Shown: piece by piece, positions 52,584 to 63,165 of the stretch | How the letters are laid out: every line of letters starts with the position of its first letter | Position numbering within the stretch: position 1 is the first letter of the stretch | From: Isoetes taiwanensis | Lineage: Eukaryota > Streptophyta > Lycopodiopsida > Isoetales > Isoetaceae | NCBI GenBank assembly: GCA_021234155.1 | Contig: JAJEKV010000011.1 | Span: 7,113,132-7,177,131, forward strand | Direction of reading: 5' to 3' | DNA: 64,000 nt | Notes under the pieces: generated by a model | What the model saw: only the letters and a program-made list of their open reading frames with translations | Databases searched by the model: none | What the model was told of the DNA's origin: nothing | Program-made: the position numbers and the translations under genes

Positions 52584-53291
52584 TCAGGAATGAATTATTC
52601 TGCTCAAGGGGATGTTGTTATTCCCCATCATGGATCCAATCATTGCTGCAAGTTTTGTACCTTTACCTTGTACAGATAGTGCTGCAGCTTGTACATTTGG
52701 TGCAGGTTCTTTTATTGGCTGCTCTTCATGAACTTCTTTTGAACTTTCAAACCTTGCACCTGCAATATCAGCAAGGGTTGAGTTTATGTTGTCCATGACC
52801 TCCTTCTCAACCTCTTCTTCATTGCCTTGCAAGTTCTGTTGCCCTGCATCATTCCCATCATTCTTTTGACCTCTCCCTCTCAAAGGATACTTTCTAGTAA
52901 CCTTGGCTTTGGTCTGAACAGCTGCTTTGGCCTTGCCACCTCCTTTCTTTTTGCTAGTCTCTTCTTTATTCAATGTCTTCTTTTCCTTCCCTGTCTTCTT
53001 CACAACCACATCAGCTTTTTCTTCTTGATCTTGCTTCTGCTTCTTCCTGGTTGGAGTGTCTAAGACATACTCAATCTCCTCATCCGGGCGCCTTTGTTTC
53101 TTCACGAATTTTATCGCCAATTTGAGACACCGCATTGGGGTCACCTGTCCCAGAAAATTCTCTGTTTCAATATCAGAATCATCCCTGACATATCTCAACC
53201 TTCTTCTCTTCGTGCTAGTAGAAGGGGACTTCAATTGGTCAGATTGCACATCTACTACATCTTCAATTGCCCGACCTGTATTTGATCCCAA
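52584..53291 (-). CDS. Basic, low-complexity nuclear-type ORF
   Basis: The frame has K-K-Q-R-R-P-D-E-E, T-R-K-K-Q-K-Q-D-Q-E-E, many K-K-K-G-G-G-K runs and R-K-Y-P-L-R-G-R-G. It ends in a more ordinary segment (K-L-A-A-M-I-G-S-M-M-G). Such composition suits a DNA- or RNA-binding nuclear protein. It lies upstream of the FCP1-like part on the same strand and may be its N-terminal region. No family was recognised. Confidence 0.5.
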   Translation of the reverse strand: MGSNTGRAIEDVVDVQSDQLKSPSTSTKRRRLRYVRDDSDIETENFLGQVTPMRCLKLAIKFVKKQRRPDEEIEYVLDTPTRKKQKQDQEEKADVVVKKTGKEKKTLNKEETSKKKGGGKAKAAVQTKAKVTRKYPLRGRGQKNDGNDAGQQNLQGNEEEVEKEVMDNINSTLADIAGARFESSKEVHEEQPIKEPAPNVQAAALSVQGKGTKLAAMIGSMMGNNNIPLSRIIHS

Positions 53292-53396
53292 ATCTGATTT
53301 CCTGAAACTTAATCTAGGATCAAAGGAAGCAACCCGCTCAATCGCAACAGAATGCTCAAGCCAAGCTCAACATAAAGGTCTTCGTGAACTAGGCAT

Positions 53397-54548
53397 TCAC
53401 ATTTCAAACATTTGCCTTCCTTTAACAAAGCAAACACACATCACATGATATTCATGTGAGCAATCAAGAATTAAAGAAAGCTTGTACTTATCAGGAAATC
53501 CCAAACCACAAGCATTACAAAAATTTTGTAAAAAACCTGGAAGATTTCTCTTGATGGTGTTGATGCAGAAAGTTGAATTCGTGATGTCTCCTAGACTGTC
53601 AAGGTTTTTTGCATATTCCTTGGTCTGCCTTGATGTCACCATCCGCTTGAATTAATTTCGCCTCCAAATTTCCCTTCTTCAAAATCAGATCGGATCTCCG
53701 TGCATAATGACTCCATGGACTCGCAAAGATACTCCTCAAACATTAACTTTCTCTCCAACTCCTTTATTTCATGTTCTACTTCCTGTGTCATGAACAGGCC
53801 CCTCTTTTCAACAAGCAGTGATTTCAATTGTTCCATGCTGTGTCTTTTTTCGGTTAGCCTTTTAAAAATTTTGTCATTTGACTTTTCTTCACCGCCAGGG
53901 CTAACAACTATATCCCGCATTTCTTTTTCCATCCGAAGTTTTCTTGATCATAAGTTTTTCCAGATTCTCTGTCACTATCTGCAGATTCAGTTTCAAGTTT
54001 GTCTGATCAAGTTTACTACTTGCTACCTCTTTTGCTCGAAACTGAGGCTTTGAATCAATTTCTTGTTTCTCTTTAAAACCCGACCTCTCTACCGCTATGC
54101 CGTAAACCATAACCCTCAGGCACCATATGCAGCCCAATTGATTTGATGGCCTTCAGGATCTTCAAGACCTTCTTGGCAATTTTCCCAAGCAAATGCAAGG
54201 GCAAATTGCTTCCTAACTTCATTGTTTGAAACCCCATCTGGATAAAGAATCCTTAACAAACCGGTCCAATTTGGCCTTGGGATGTGGTGAATAGCAAAGA
54301 ACTTTAGTGCCACCCGACTTGGAATTGAGGGGTTCTTGCCAAACTGATTCCCACTGTTCTTGTGTAACATTATTTGCCAGCCAATTGAATCTGCTCTGAG
54401 GCTGCAAACCATGGTTTGAAAGGCCGTGTATCCTTTCGAAATCATCAGCTGTAACTGCCTCCTCTACCATTGTAATCGATTCACGAATGTAAGTTCCGGA
54501 TAATTGATCTATGATGTGAGCGGGAGAAAAACAGAGCAAAAGAAACAC
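53397..54548 (-). CDS. Minus-strand ORF set: N-terminal domain, coiled coil and Cys/His cluster
   Basis: Three blocks lie on the minus strand. 54470-54128 starts M-V-E-E-A-V-T-A-D-D-F-E-R-I and, after a frame change, ends A-W-E-N-C-Q-E-G-L-E-D. 53932-53636 is a charged coiled coil (E-H-E-I-K-E-L-E-R-K-L). 53642-53397 has C-N-A-C-G...D-C-S-H-E-Y-H-V-M-C, a degenerate RING-like zinc site. They may be exons of one gene near the right end. Function is unknown. Confidence 0.45.
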
Positions 54549-54711
54549 AAATTGGGATCAAAAAAAAAGGAAGGTGCCTGGAAGCTAGGTGCGCGCGGGA
54601 ACCGAGGTCGAGATTGTGGGAGGTATAACTACGGGTTGCTAAGTGCTTGGAAGTGCTTTAGGTGCTAAGTGCTTTCGCGTTTTTTTGGGTAGCATTACCA
54701 TATTTACACCC

Positions 54712-55297
54712 ATTGGAACAATCAGATGAAAGACATGGCATGTGTGATTTCATTATAATTATGGCGTGCAACACATAAACGTCCATGCATGCTGATTGCA
54801 GCCATTTTCTTTTGCTCTCATCTTTAAATAGTGCAACATTAAACTTGACTTCTTGCCTTAGGAATAGACCTTTAGTAAAAGTTATTTTGACCCTTGTAGC
54901 AGGCAAAAGTGTGTGAGTTAGGGAAGCAAGGAAGGCATCTCTTATGTTCTAGATTCATAGAGATCATCAAAGTGCAGGAAGGGGATATGTCATAGAAGTG
55001 CATGTTTTCTAGCCTAGAATGCAAGACTTGTACATGAGGATTTAGGCTCTTGCTGCCATTTGTCTCTATGGGAAAGGTATTTACTTTTAGTAAGCTTTCA
55101 TTTCCCAATTGCATGGCTTGCTCAGACATTTGGATTTGAGAATATGCAGGGGGACAGAATTTATGAAGTATGAGGAAAGCTTCAGTTGACCTTGAAAGGC
55201 AGTAGATTGATGGATTAATGAAGCTTGCTTTAATTGGCAGTTTCCTTACTTTTATGTAATATGGTTCTATTTTTGATGATGATATATGTGTGAAGGG
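54712..55297. other. No gene seen
   Basis: Flank of the transposon; could be intron of the LACTB2-like gene. Confidence 0.4.
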
Positions 55298-55655
55298 CAG
55301 ATGGTTAGCATTCTAACATCATTACCAGATCGGCTGTTAGTCTTTCTGACTCACCATCACAGGGATCATGTTGATGGTAATTCAGCCTGTAACTTGCCTT
55401 TTACTTTTTTATTTGTTCACACGTTATTGAGGAATAGCCCTCATAATATGCGAAAGGCATTTAGAGAAGTTTTAGCATTATGTAAAACATAATCAAAATT
55501 AATTATAACATCCCTCCCTTTCTAAAGCAATTGTTTATGTATATGGACATTCTAACAATGGCCTATTGATTGCAGGGATACCTATGGTGATAAAAACCAA
55601 TCCCACGGCATTGGTTCTGGCTCATGCTCTGACCTTGAAAAGGATTAAAAAATGT
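55298..55655 (+). pseudogene. LACTB2-like metallo-beta-lactamase exons
   Basis: The first exon encodes L-P-D-R-L-L-V-F-L-T-H-H-H-R-D-H-V-D-G, the H-x-H-x-D-H zinc motif, with donor GATG|GTAATTC at about 55377. The second (from about 55576, after TTGCAG) encodes G-I-P-M-V-I-K-T-N-P-T-A-L-V-L-A-H-A-L-T-L-K-R-I. These match consecutive parts of LACTB2-type hydrolases/endonucleases. No other exons were found in the flanks, so it is a gene fragment or part of a gene cut by later insertions. Confidence 0.7.
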
Positions 55656-56149
55656 TCGTAATTCTACGGCCATGAATGTAACTCATTGTTTTCCTTGTGT
55701 CTTATATACTGTTGTTTGCTTTAACTACAAAAACAGATCAAGCCCATTGTTAAAACATAGCATGGCTCGTGGGGCATATATGTTATAAAGAATGTAGAGA
55801 AGGGCCCATGGGGCCAGCAAAGGTTTAAATTTCCATCTGTGGACAACAAAACTCATGCATGAGTAACATATGTTGTGCGCGAATGCAGAGAAGGTCCCAT
55901 GAGGCCAATGAACGCTGATGTAAATGTTGAAAAGGCTGCACAATTGCAGACGAAAGTAAGGGCATTCTCTTCACACTCAGAATATTCATCTCCACACTAA
56001 GGAATAAAAGGGATAGAGAATTTCTGAATCCTTGGTGCATGATATGATCATAATTGGTGGGCAACCAAAGGTCTGATAGGAGCACCATCAAAATATGAAT
56101 GCACCAAGTTTAGAGCATATTTTTGAAGAAATATCTTAGAAATTTGAAC
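55656..56149. other. No gene seen
   Basis: Contains two related segments (AGAGAAGG(G/T)CCCATG(G/A)GGCCA near 55796 and 55890), a short local duplication. There are no exons I can support. Confidence 0.4.
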
Positions 56150-57012
56150 TAAACAAACCATAAAGTACTGAATAAATAGAGCTAAGACTTCCTCACCTTT
56201 CTATCGCCATTACAATGTCAACAGAATACACTTCATTTTCCTCAAATTCAGCTTCTTCTACTCTCATTTCTTGGCTGACTGGGCTAACAACACTAAATAT
56301 AACTTTATTTCCATCAATAATGAATTGTTTCATCTGATGATTCAGTACACACTCTGTAAATCTGTAATCAAAGGCAGCAGCAACATTCTGCAATGCTTTT
56401 GTTACATCTTTATTCTGCCTCAAACATTACACCGTTGGTGAGAACAGAAAATAAGAACTCAGCATTAAAAAGTTCCCAAATTACAAAATGACAACTGAAA
56501 AGAAGCTATTTGATGTAGCTTTTAAAACCTCCTTATACTCATAACAACTTCCTTATAATCATGACAACAAGAGATATTGTAACTGAATAAATGCAGCGTA
56601 TTGCATAACATATAACAAGGCCAAAGCTGCACTGACCTTTCGTCTTGGTTTGATGCTTTCCCAGTAATGGGGCCTTCTTGAAGAACATGAATGCGTGCAA
56701 TTACAACAACAAATCCATCAATGTGGAAATCTAGATCACTACAAAGCCAAACAAGCATCAACTTCGTTTTCTCAAATATAAAATGCAAGCAAAAAATGAT
56801 GAATCAAACCCACATTTTTACAACCTCATTTCCATGCAAAACTGTATCCGCACTTGACATTGGTGAAAAGTGGCACACTGTGTTGTTTAGAGACACACAT
56901 GTGGGAGGAAGTGCAATGCCCTCTCATGGAAGAGCCACATGGAATGCTGAATTAGGCAGCGCGGCATGACAAGCTACACTGTGGCTGCAATTTGCCTTCG
57001 AGCTGCAAGCAG
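56150..57012 (-). pseudogene. EBP1 (PA2G4) gene fragment, copy 2
   Basis: Exons on the minus strand: about 56930-56820 (G-I-A-L-P-P-T-C-V-S-L-N-N-T-V-C-H-F-S-P), about 56760-56640 (H-I-D-G-F-V-V-V-I-A-R-I-H-V-L-Q-E-G-P-I-T-G) and 56417-56193 (N-K-D-V-T-K-A-L-Q-N-V-A-A-A-F-D...F-E-E-N-E-V-Y-S-V-D-I-V). These correspond in order to the central part of EBP1. The N- and C-terminal exons are not found. Copy 1 at 44760-45597 is a near-identical direct duplicate, and the 9-kb transposon lies between the two copies. Confidence 0.8.
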
Positions 57013-57577
57013 GGCTGTGAATTCTGATGAACGCACGCGGGACAGCGATAAAATTAGCAGCGCTGCAAGATGCTTTGCAGCCAGTCACGCTTATATGCCA
57101 CTGTTGTTGTCTCTAAGAAATGCATGTGAACACAACATCAATCTTCTTTTTCACAATTTTGTAGACATCTGCATTCTCAAAGATATTTAAGGTGAAAATC
57201 GAAGTAGGACAAGAAACATTACTGTTTGTTCTTTATATAAATGTACAGGGAGGAGGTTAGGATTATAGTGAATCTCAAATGGTTTCCAAAACCATTTTGC
57301 CAGGTCATATTCAAGCAATAGACATCCTTAACCTGACCATTCATTGGGTTCCACCTTCCAACTCTGATAGCAACTCAGCTTATCTATAAAGCCATTCTAC
57401 ATGCCAGAATAGTAGCAGTTCCTATGTCTGCATAGATATTTTGAAATCTCTTTTGAAATCTTTTTTTGCTCGGGCACCACTTACCATGGCCACTGCTGTT
57501 ACCAGCGCGTAGAAGTCAACTGAATTATAGGCAAATATTTTTTTCCCAAGAATTATAGGCATTATATCCACAAACTG

Positions 57578-58575
57578 TTATAAAATTCCCCGTTGGTACT
57601 CTAATGCGTTGCATATCCGGCCTATACAGCAGGCTGCACTCAAAGGGTACTCAGAAACTGCAAGGCCAATCACGTGAAGTGAGGCTATTACATTTAAAAG
57701 TCTTCACATATAGTTTACACTCACTTGCAACAAACTCGTCAATAAAGTCAGTTTCTATTTGCCCATGTGCCATTGCGCCAACCTGATGATGGAAAACGAT
57801 GCTTTAATATCTTTTCTCACAAAGCAACAAAGACAAAGGAAAAATTCTCATAGTAAACTAACCATAAAAACTAAAGTTGTATTATTTCCAGCTACAGCAA
57901 CATAATCTCGAAGTTGCACAACCTTAGGAGCCTTGTACGACATGCCTGCCCGTAATTATACATTTCAGTAAGAGCCAAAGCCTTCCATTTTTTCCAAATT
58001 TGATCATCTTAAGTATTCAATGCACAAGTGTTAAAGAGCTCCTTTTTTTCAATACATTCTTATAGCAAGTTTCTATGACAAAGATATCCTTTTGAAAAAC
58101 AGTGTTAAGTTCATATTGTTGAGCCATTATCTGCAAGATAGTTCTCCGGAGACAAACCATGTTCCTTGTATATAATATTTAAGCCAAAAGCTTCCAGCAT
58201 ATAACTTATCTAAAGGAGTCTTATATTGGGGACAAAAGTTTCCATCGAGCTCCATAATTAATCGCAATTGCAACTATTATTCCTAATAAAAACATACCGA
58301 TCTTTCGAGCACCAACAGGGAGGTAGCGTGAGACAGGTTGCTTGACAACACGGAGAAGCTTATCGGGGCCATTGGTTGCACGGATGCTCAACTTCTGCAG
58401 TAGTTGAACTACGTTCATTACAAACTAATTAGATGCCTGAGTCATGATTAGGAAGTAAATTTTGCAGTGTTTTAAGCCTGAAATAAGCATACCCATAAGT
58501 CCACAGAAACGTCTAAATGTCCGTGGAATGCGAATGTGAGGATTAACCTGGATCTGCTTCAGTGCTTCAATGGCA
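57578..58575 (-). CDS. EMG1: NEP1/EMG1 rRNA pseudouridine methyltransferase, 3' exons
   Basis: Exons in order on the minus strand: I-E-A-L-K-Q-I-Q-V-N-P-H-I-R-I-P-R-T-F (about 58575-58494), V-Q-L-L-Q-K-L-S-I-R-A-T-N-G-P-D-K-L-L-R (58418-58296), K-V-V-Q-L-R-D-Y-V-A-V-A-G-N-N-T (about 57946-57862), V-G-A-M-A-H-G-Q-I-E-T-D-F-I-D-E-F (about 57783-57725, donor GTGAGTG) and P-L-S-A-A-C-C-I-G-R-I-C-N-A-L-E (about 57646-57581), ending with TAA 57578-57580. NEP1 methylates a pseudouridine in 18S rRNA and is needed for small-subunit assembly. The 5' exons should lie above 58575, but LRR sequence begins at 58836 and I find no N-terminus. The gene is 5'-truncated here. Confidence 0.85.
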
Positions 58576-58835
58576 GTTTAGAAAGAGGAGATAAGAAATC
58601 CGCCACATAGTTTGCATTTCCGACTCAACCACATAGTTTTGCTCTAATGCTTGGCGGTGCCGGTTAACCAGTTCCCACACCAGCCGCACAGCAACAATGG
58701 CGACCGAGAGTTTACAGATAATAGTAGGTTTGGAGCAGTCACAGCATATCCTACGTATATTCCAGCATATACCTAGGATATGCCAAAAGCCCACATAAAC
58801 AAGGGTTTGCCCCCCTAGGGGCAACCCAAAATTTG

Positions 58836-59541
58836 GGGCCTGCGTAGAACTTCAAGATCTTCATCTATGGCAGTGTGAGGCACTAAGTGAGCTACCAAAA
58901 GAAATTGGGCAATGCATAAAACTTCAAAAGCTTCATCTGTCGCGGTGTAGCAGACTAAGGGAGCTACCAAAAGAAATTGGGGCCTGCGTAAAACTTCAAG
59001 AGCTTAATCTGTCAAGGTGTGAGGCACTAAGTGAGCTACCAAAAGAAATTGGGCAATGCATAAAACTTCCAAAGCTTGATCTGTCATGTTGTACAGGACT
59101 AAGGGAGCTACCAAAAAAAATTGGGGCCTGTATAGAACTTCAAGAATTTCATCTGAAGCAGTGTGAGGCACTATTTGAGCTACCAAAAGAAATTGGGCAA
59201 TGCACAAAACTTCAAAAGCTTAATCTGCCATTGTGTAGAGCATTAACGGAGCTACCAAAAGCAATTCGGCACCTCGTACAAAAGCCTCATCTGTCAAAAT
59301 GTAGAGTTCAAGAGCTTGATTGATCAAAGTGTGAGCCGGAGAAACTGGCAGTACTGCAGCCTAGAAAAATTGGAGAAAGAAAGCGAAAAGATGAGATCGT
59401 TTCAAGTTCAAAACTAAAGCTGAACAATTGCCCAGAAAACTGAAATTGGAATCGCCCACAAAACTGGAACTAGAACTGGAATCGCCCACCAAAGAGAAAT
59501 TCGAATCACCCACAAAATTGAAGAATTTGGAGGCATTTTAA
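58836..59541 (+). pseudogene. LRR gene unit D, 3' portion
   Basis: It resumes the repeat broken at 42190. About ten LRRs are followed by the SPTK tail and a stop near 59541. A TGA near 59320 and frame changes are present. Confidence 0.75.
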
Positions 59542-59917
59542 TGTGAATGTCTGAAGTTTTTAATTCTTTTTTTATAGTTAGTTTTTTACATCTTAGGTGA
59601 TATTTTTTTTTTTCCAAACAAGTGATCTTATAATATTAATTGTGTTTATCGGTGTATCATTTGTAGAGGTATGCATGCAGTGCATTTACATACAAGGTCC
59701 AGACATACATAGTCATACTATGCTGATAGGAGTTTGGGCATTTTGCAAAACAAAGCGGAGCAAGGAAGTTGCTTTTTGAGGCTGTCTAAGAGCACATAAT
59801 GTTTTGAATGTCAAATGACATATGGATGTTTATTTAAGTTTAGTTAATGCACAAGTAGGATTGAAGTGGCAGATAATAGTGTAAACCAGATAAATTTATT
59901 TGAACATTGGAACAAAA
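59542..59917 (+). repeat. Shared 3' flank of LRR unit D
   Basis: Same flank as at 1316 and 20456; it leads directly into the next unit at GGAACAAAATGG. Confidence 0.85.
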
Positions 59918-61010
59918 TGGATTTATTTTTGGACTTATCATTTTATGTCTTTGTTTCTCTTAGCAAATGCTTCCTTTAAACAAAAAAGTAATAATAAGTT
60001 TGATAAAAAAAAAAATGATGTCTATGTTTTATATTCTTCTTCATGCATTACCTATTAGATAATTTATAGGGGATAAAATTCTGCCCCAAAAAATCTCGAG
60101 GTGGTGCCCAAGCGGCTCACTGCCTACAAAAAGTAGGTCCGATCGCACTATCTAGAATTCCCAGAATTTCCCTCAACCGTGAGCTCCCAGAGCTTCCCAT
60201 GCACAATCGCTCTAACACGAGAACTTGATATTGCAGTAACAGTATTGCTCAAAGAGCAGTCAAAAGCACGCCAAAAATGGAACCTTAATCTGTCATTGTG
60301 TACAGGACTAAGGCAGCTACCAAAAGAAATTGGGGCCTGCATAAAACTTCAAGAGCTTCATCTGTGGCGGTGTGAGGCACTAAGTGAGCTACCAAGAGAA
60401 ATTGGGCAATGCATAAAACTTCAAAAGCTTCATCTATCATGGTGTAGTGCACTAAGGAAGCTACCAAAAGAAATTGGGGCCTGTGTAAAACTTCAAGAGC
60501 TTAATTTGTCAAGGTGTAAGGCACTAAGTGAGCTACCAAAAGAAATTGGGCAATGCATAAAACTTCGAAAGCTTGATCTGTCATGGTGTACAGGACTAAG
60601 GGAGCTACCAAAAGAAATTGGGGCCAGCCTACAATTTCAAGAGCTTTATCTGCGGTAGTGTGAGGCACTAAATGAGCTACCAAAAGAAATTGGGCGATGC
60701 ATAAAACTTCAAAAGCTTGATCTGTCATGGTGTACAAGACTAAGGAAACTACCAAAAGAAATTGGAGACTGCGTAAAACTTAAAGAGCTTAATCTGTCAA
60801 GGTGTATGGCACTAAGCTACCAAAAGAAATTGGGCAATACATAAAACTTCAAAAGCTTGATCTGTGATTTTGTAAAAGACTAAAACTGAACAATTGCCCA
60901 CAAAACTAAAATTGGAATCGCCCACAAAACTAGAACTAGAACTAGAACTGGAATCGCCCACCAAAGAGAAACTCGAATCACCCATAAAATTGAAGAATTT
61001 GGAGACATTT
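59918..61010 (+). pseudogene. LRR gene unit F
   Basis: The leader is shortened (a deletion after ATGGATTTATTT). LRRs run 60180-60890, then the SPTK tail. A TAG in T-A-T-C-T-G-C-G-G-TAG (60656-60658) ends the first frame, and the same nonsense codon is present in unit G. Confidence 0.8.
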
Positions 61011-61390
61011 TAATGTGAATGTCTGAAGTTTTTAATTCTTTACTTATGCTATACGTTTTATAGTTAGTTTTTTACATCTTAGGTGATATTTTTTTTTTTT
61101 TTCCAAACAAGTGATCTTATAATAATAATTGTGTTTATCGGTGTATCATTTGTAGAGGTATGCATGCAGTGCATTTACATACAAGGTCCAGACATACATA
61201 GTCATACTATGCTGACAGGAGTTTGGGCAATTTGCAAAACGCGGAGCAAGGAAGTTCCTTTTTGAGGCTGTCTAAGAGCACATAAAGTTTTGAATGTCAA
61301 ATGACATATGGATGTTTATTTAAGTTTAGTTAATGCACAAGTAGGATTGAAGTGGCAGATAATAGTGTAAACCAAATAAATTTATTTGAA
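61011..61390 (+). repeat. Shared 3' flank of LRR unit F
   Basis: Same flank as the other units; T-run of about 17. Confidence 0.85.
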
Positions 61391-62786
61391 CATTGGAACA
61401 AAATGGATTTATTTGAACGATGAGAAACATGAGCACCCTGTGCAATTCTGGACTTATCATTTTATGTCTTTGTTTCTCTTAGCAAATCCTTCCTTTAAAC
61501 AAAAAAGTAATAATAAGTTTGATAAAAAAAAAATGATGTCTATGTTTTATATTCTTCTTCATGCATTACGTATTAGATAATTTATAGGGGATAAAATTCT
61601 GCCCCAAAAAATCTCGAGGTGGTGCCCAAGCGGCTGTCACTGCCTACAAAAAGTAGGTCCGATCGCACTATCTAGAATTCCCAGAATTTCCCTCAACCGT
61701 GAGCTCCCAGAGCTCCCCATGCACAATCCCTCTAACACAAGAACTTGATACTGCAGTAACAGTATTGCTCAAAGGGCAGTCAAAAGCACGCCAAGAACGG
61801 AACCTTAATCTGTCATTGTGTACAGGACTAAGGCAGCTACCAAAAGAAATTGGGGCCTGCGTAGAACTTCAAGAGCTTCATCTATGGCGGTGTGAGGCAC
61901 TAAGTGAGCTACCAAGAGAAATTGGGCAATGTATAAAACTTCAAAAGCTTCATCTGTCTCAATTGGTGTGTCTTCCTCATCTGCCCCTGCCCCATCCAGT
62001 TCTTATCCAGAGAAACCGCCAGCTCACGAACGTGGTTCCGAGGGCGACCGTTAGGTCACCTATAGTCGTTTAGTTTCGTTTAGTGCCTACTCATGCATGC
62101 CATGCTCGGTCACGCCAAGCACGAGGGGCAGACTGTGAGGTGGCGAGAGATGAATGAGGTGCGGTTGTCATGCCCCGCTTAGCTTATGGGTGATCGGAAC
62201 CGGGCGGAAACACACACGGGGACAGACAAGCGACGACATCTCTCAGGCGACACTCCTGAGGTCCAGCATCGATCTGGAAGTCATAAGGCCCATAGTACCC
62301 GAAAGTGGGAAAGGGTACTATGGGCGGGAGTTGCGTAGAACTTCAAGAGCTTAATTTGTCAAGGTGTAAGGCACTAAGTGAGCTACCAAAAGAAATTGGG
62401 CAATGCATAAAACTTCGAAAGCTTGATCTGTCATGGTGTACAGGACTAAGGGAGCTACCAAAAGAAATTGGGGCCAGCCTACAATTTCAAGAGCTTTATC
62501 TGCGGTAGTGTGAGGCACTAAATGAGCTACCAAAAGAAATTGGGCAATGCATAAAACTTCAAAAGCTTGATCTGTCATGGTGTAAAAGACTAAGGGAGCT
62601 ACTAAAAGAAATTGAGGACTGCGTAAAACTTCAAAAGCTTGATCTGTCATTTCGTAAAAGACTAAAACTGAAGAATTGCCCACAAAACTGAAATTGGAAT
62701 CGCCCACAAAACTAGAACTAGAACTGGAATCGCCCACCAAAGAGAAACACGAATAACCCACAAAATTGAAGAATTTGGAGGCATTT
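61391..62786 (+). pseudogene. LRR gene unit G, with insertion
   Basis: Full leader (61391-61690), LRRs 61700-61958, an unrelated insert 61959-62331, then LRRs and tail to about 62786. It carries the same TAG as unit F (62506-62508). Confidence 0.8.
61959..62331. mobile_element. 373-bp unidentified insertion with terminal hairpin
   Basis: It replaces part of an LRR between CATCTGTC and TGCGTAGAAC. Base composition is more GC-rich than the array. Near its right end is a perfect 13-bp inverted repeat (62288-62300 and 62313-62325, GCCCATAGTACCC) with a 12-nt loop. It has no ORF. Confidence 0.6.
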
Positions 62787-63165
62787 TAAGGTGAATGTCT
62801 GAAGTTTTTAACTCTTTACTTATGCTATACGTTTTATAGTTAGTTTTTTACATCTTAGGTGATATTTTGTTTTCCAAAAAAGTGATCTTATAATAATAAT
62901 TGTGTTTATCGGTGTATCATTTGTAGAGGTATGCATGCAGTGCATTTACATACAAGGTCCAGTACATAGTCATACTATGCTGATAGGAGTTTGGGCATTT
63001 TGTAAAACAAAGCGGAGCAAGGAAGTTGCTTTTTGAGGCTGTCTAAGAGCACATAAAGTTTTGAATGTCAAATGACATATGGATGTTTATTTAAGTTTAG
63101 TTAATGCACAAGTAGGATTGAAGTGGCAAATAATAGTGTAAACCAAATAAATTTATTTGAACATT
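62787..63165 (+). repeat. Shared 3' flank of LRR unit G
   Basis: Same flank as the other units, with a short T-run. Confidence 0.85.

Larger units (their letters stand above)
45745..54711. mobile_element. 9.0-kb DNA transposon (Sola-like?) with accessory genes
   Basis: The inverted ends GGGTGTAAATATG(A/G)TAATGC continue TACCCAAAAA. ATTG is duplicated at 45741-45744 and 54712-54715. Transposase exons and two small ORFs lie on the plus strand in the left half. An FCP1-like phosphatase and several nuclear-looking ORFs lie on the minus strand in the right half. AAGTGCT/AGCACTT heptamers cluster just inside both ends. The 4-bp duplication and the D-F-A-E-N / S-D-G / H-G-K-G transposase motifs resemble what I recall of Sola elements. 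That assignment is tentative. Confidence 0.88.
42191..58835. other. 16.6-kb segment interrupting LRR unit D
   Basis: The LRR consensus is split here with almost no loss, so this segment was inserted rather than being old flanking DNA. CCAAAA occurs at both junctions and may be a target duplication. There is no terminal inverted repeat. The left end has a strong hairpin (42205-42225) about 10 bases from the junction; the right end has TTGCCCC/GGGGCAA symmetry. It carries LINE, EBP1, LACTB2-like and NEP1 fragments and a large DNA transposon. Helitron-like capture or an interchromosomal insertion are possible explanations. Confidence 0.5.

Noticed and set aside
42191-58835. Helitron call
   Set aside because: Hairpin near one end is suggestive, but the terminus is not CTRR, the other end does not begin with TC and no Rep/helicase is present; kept only as a possibility.
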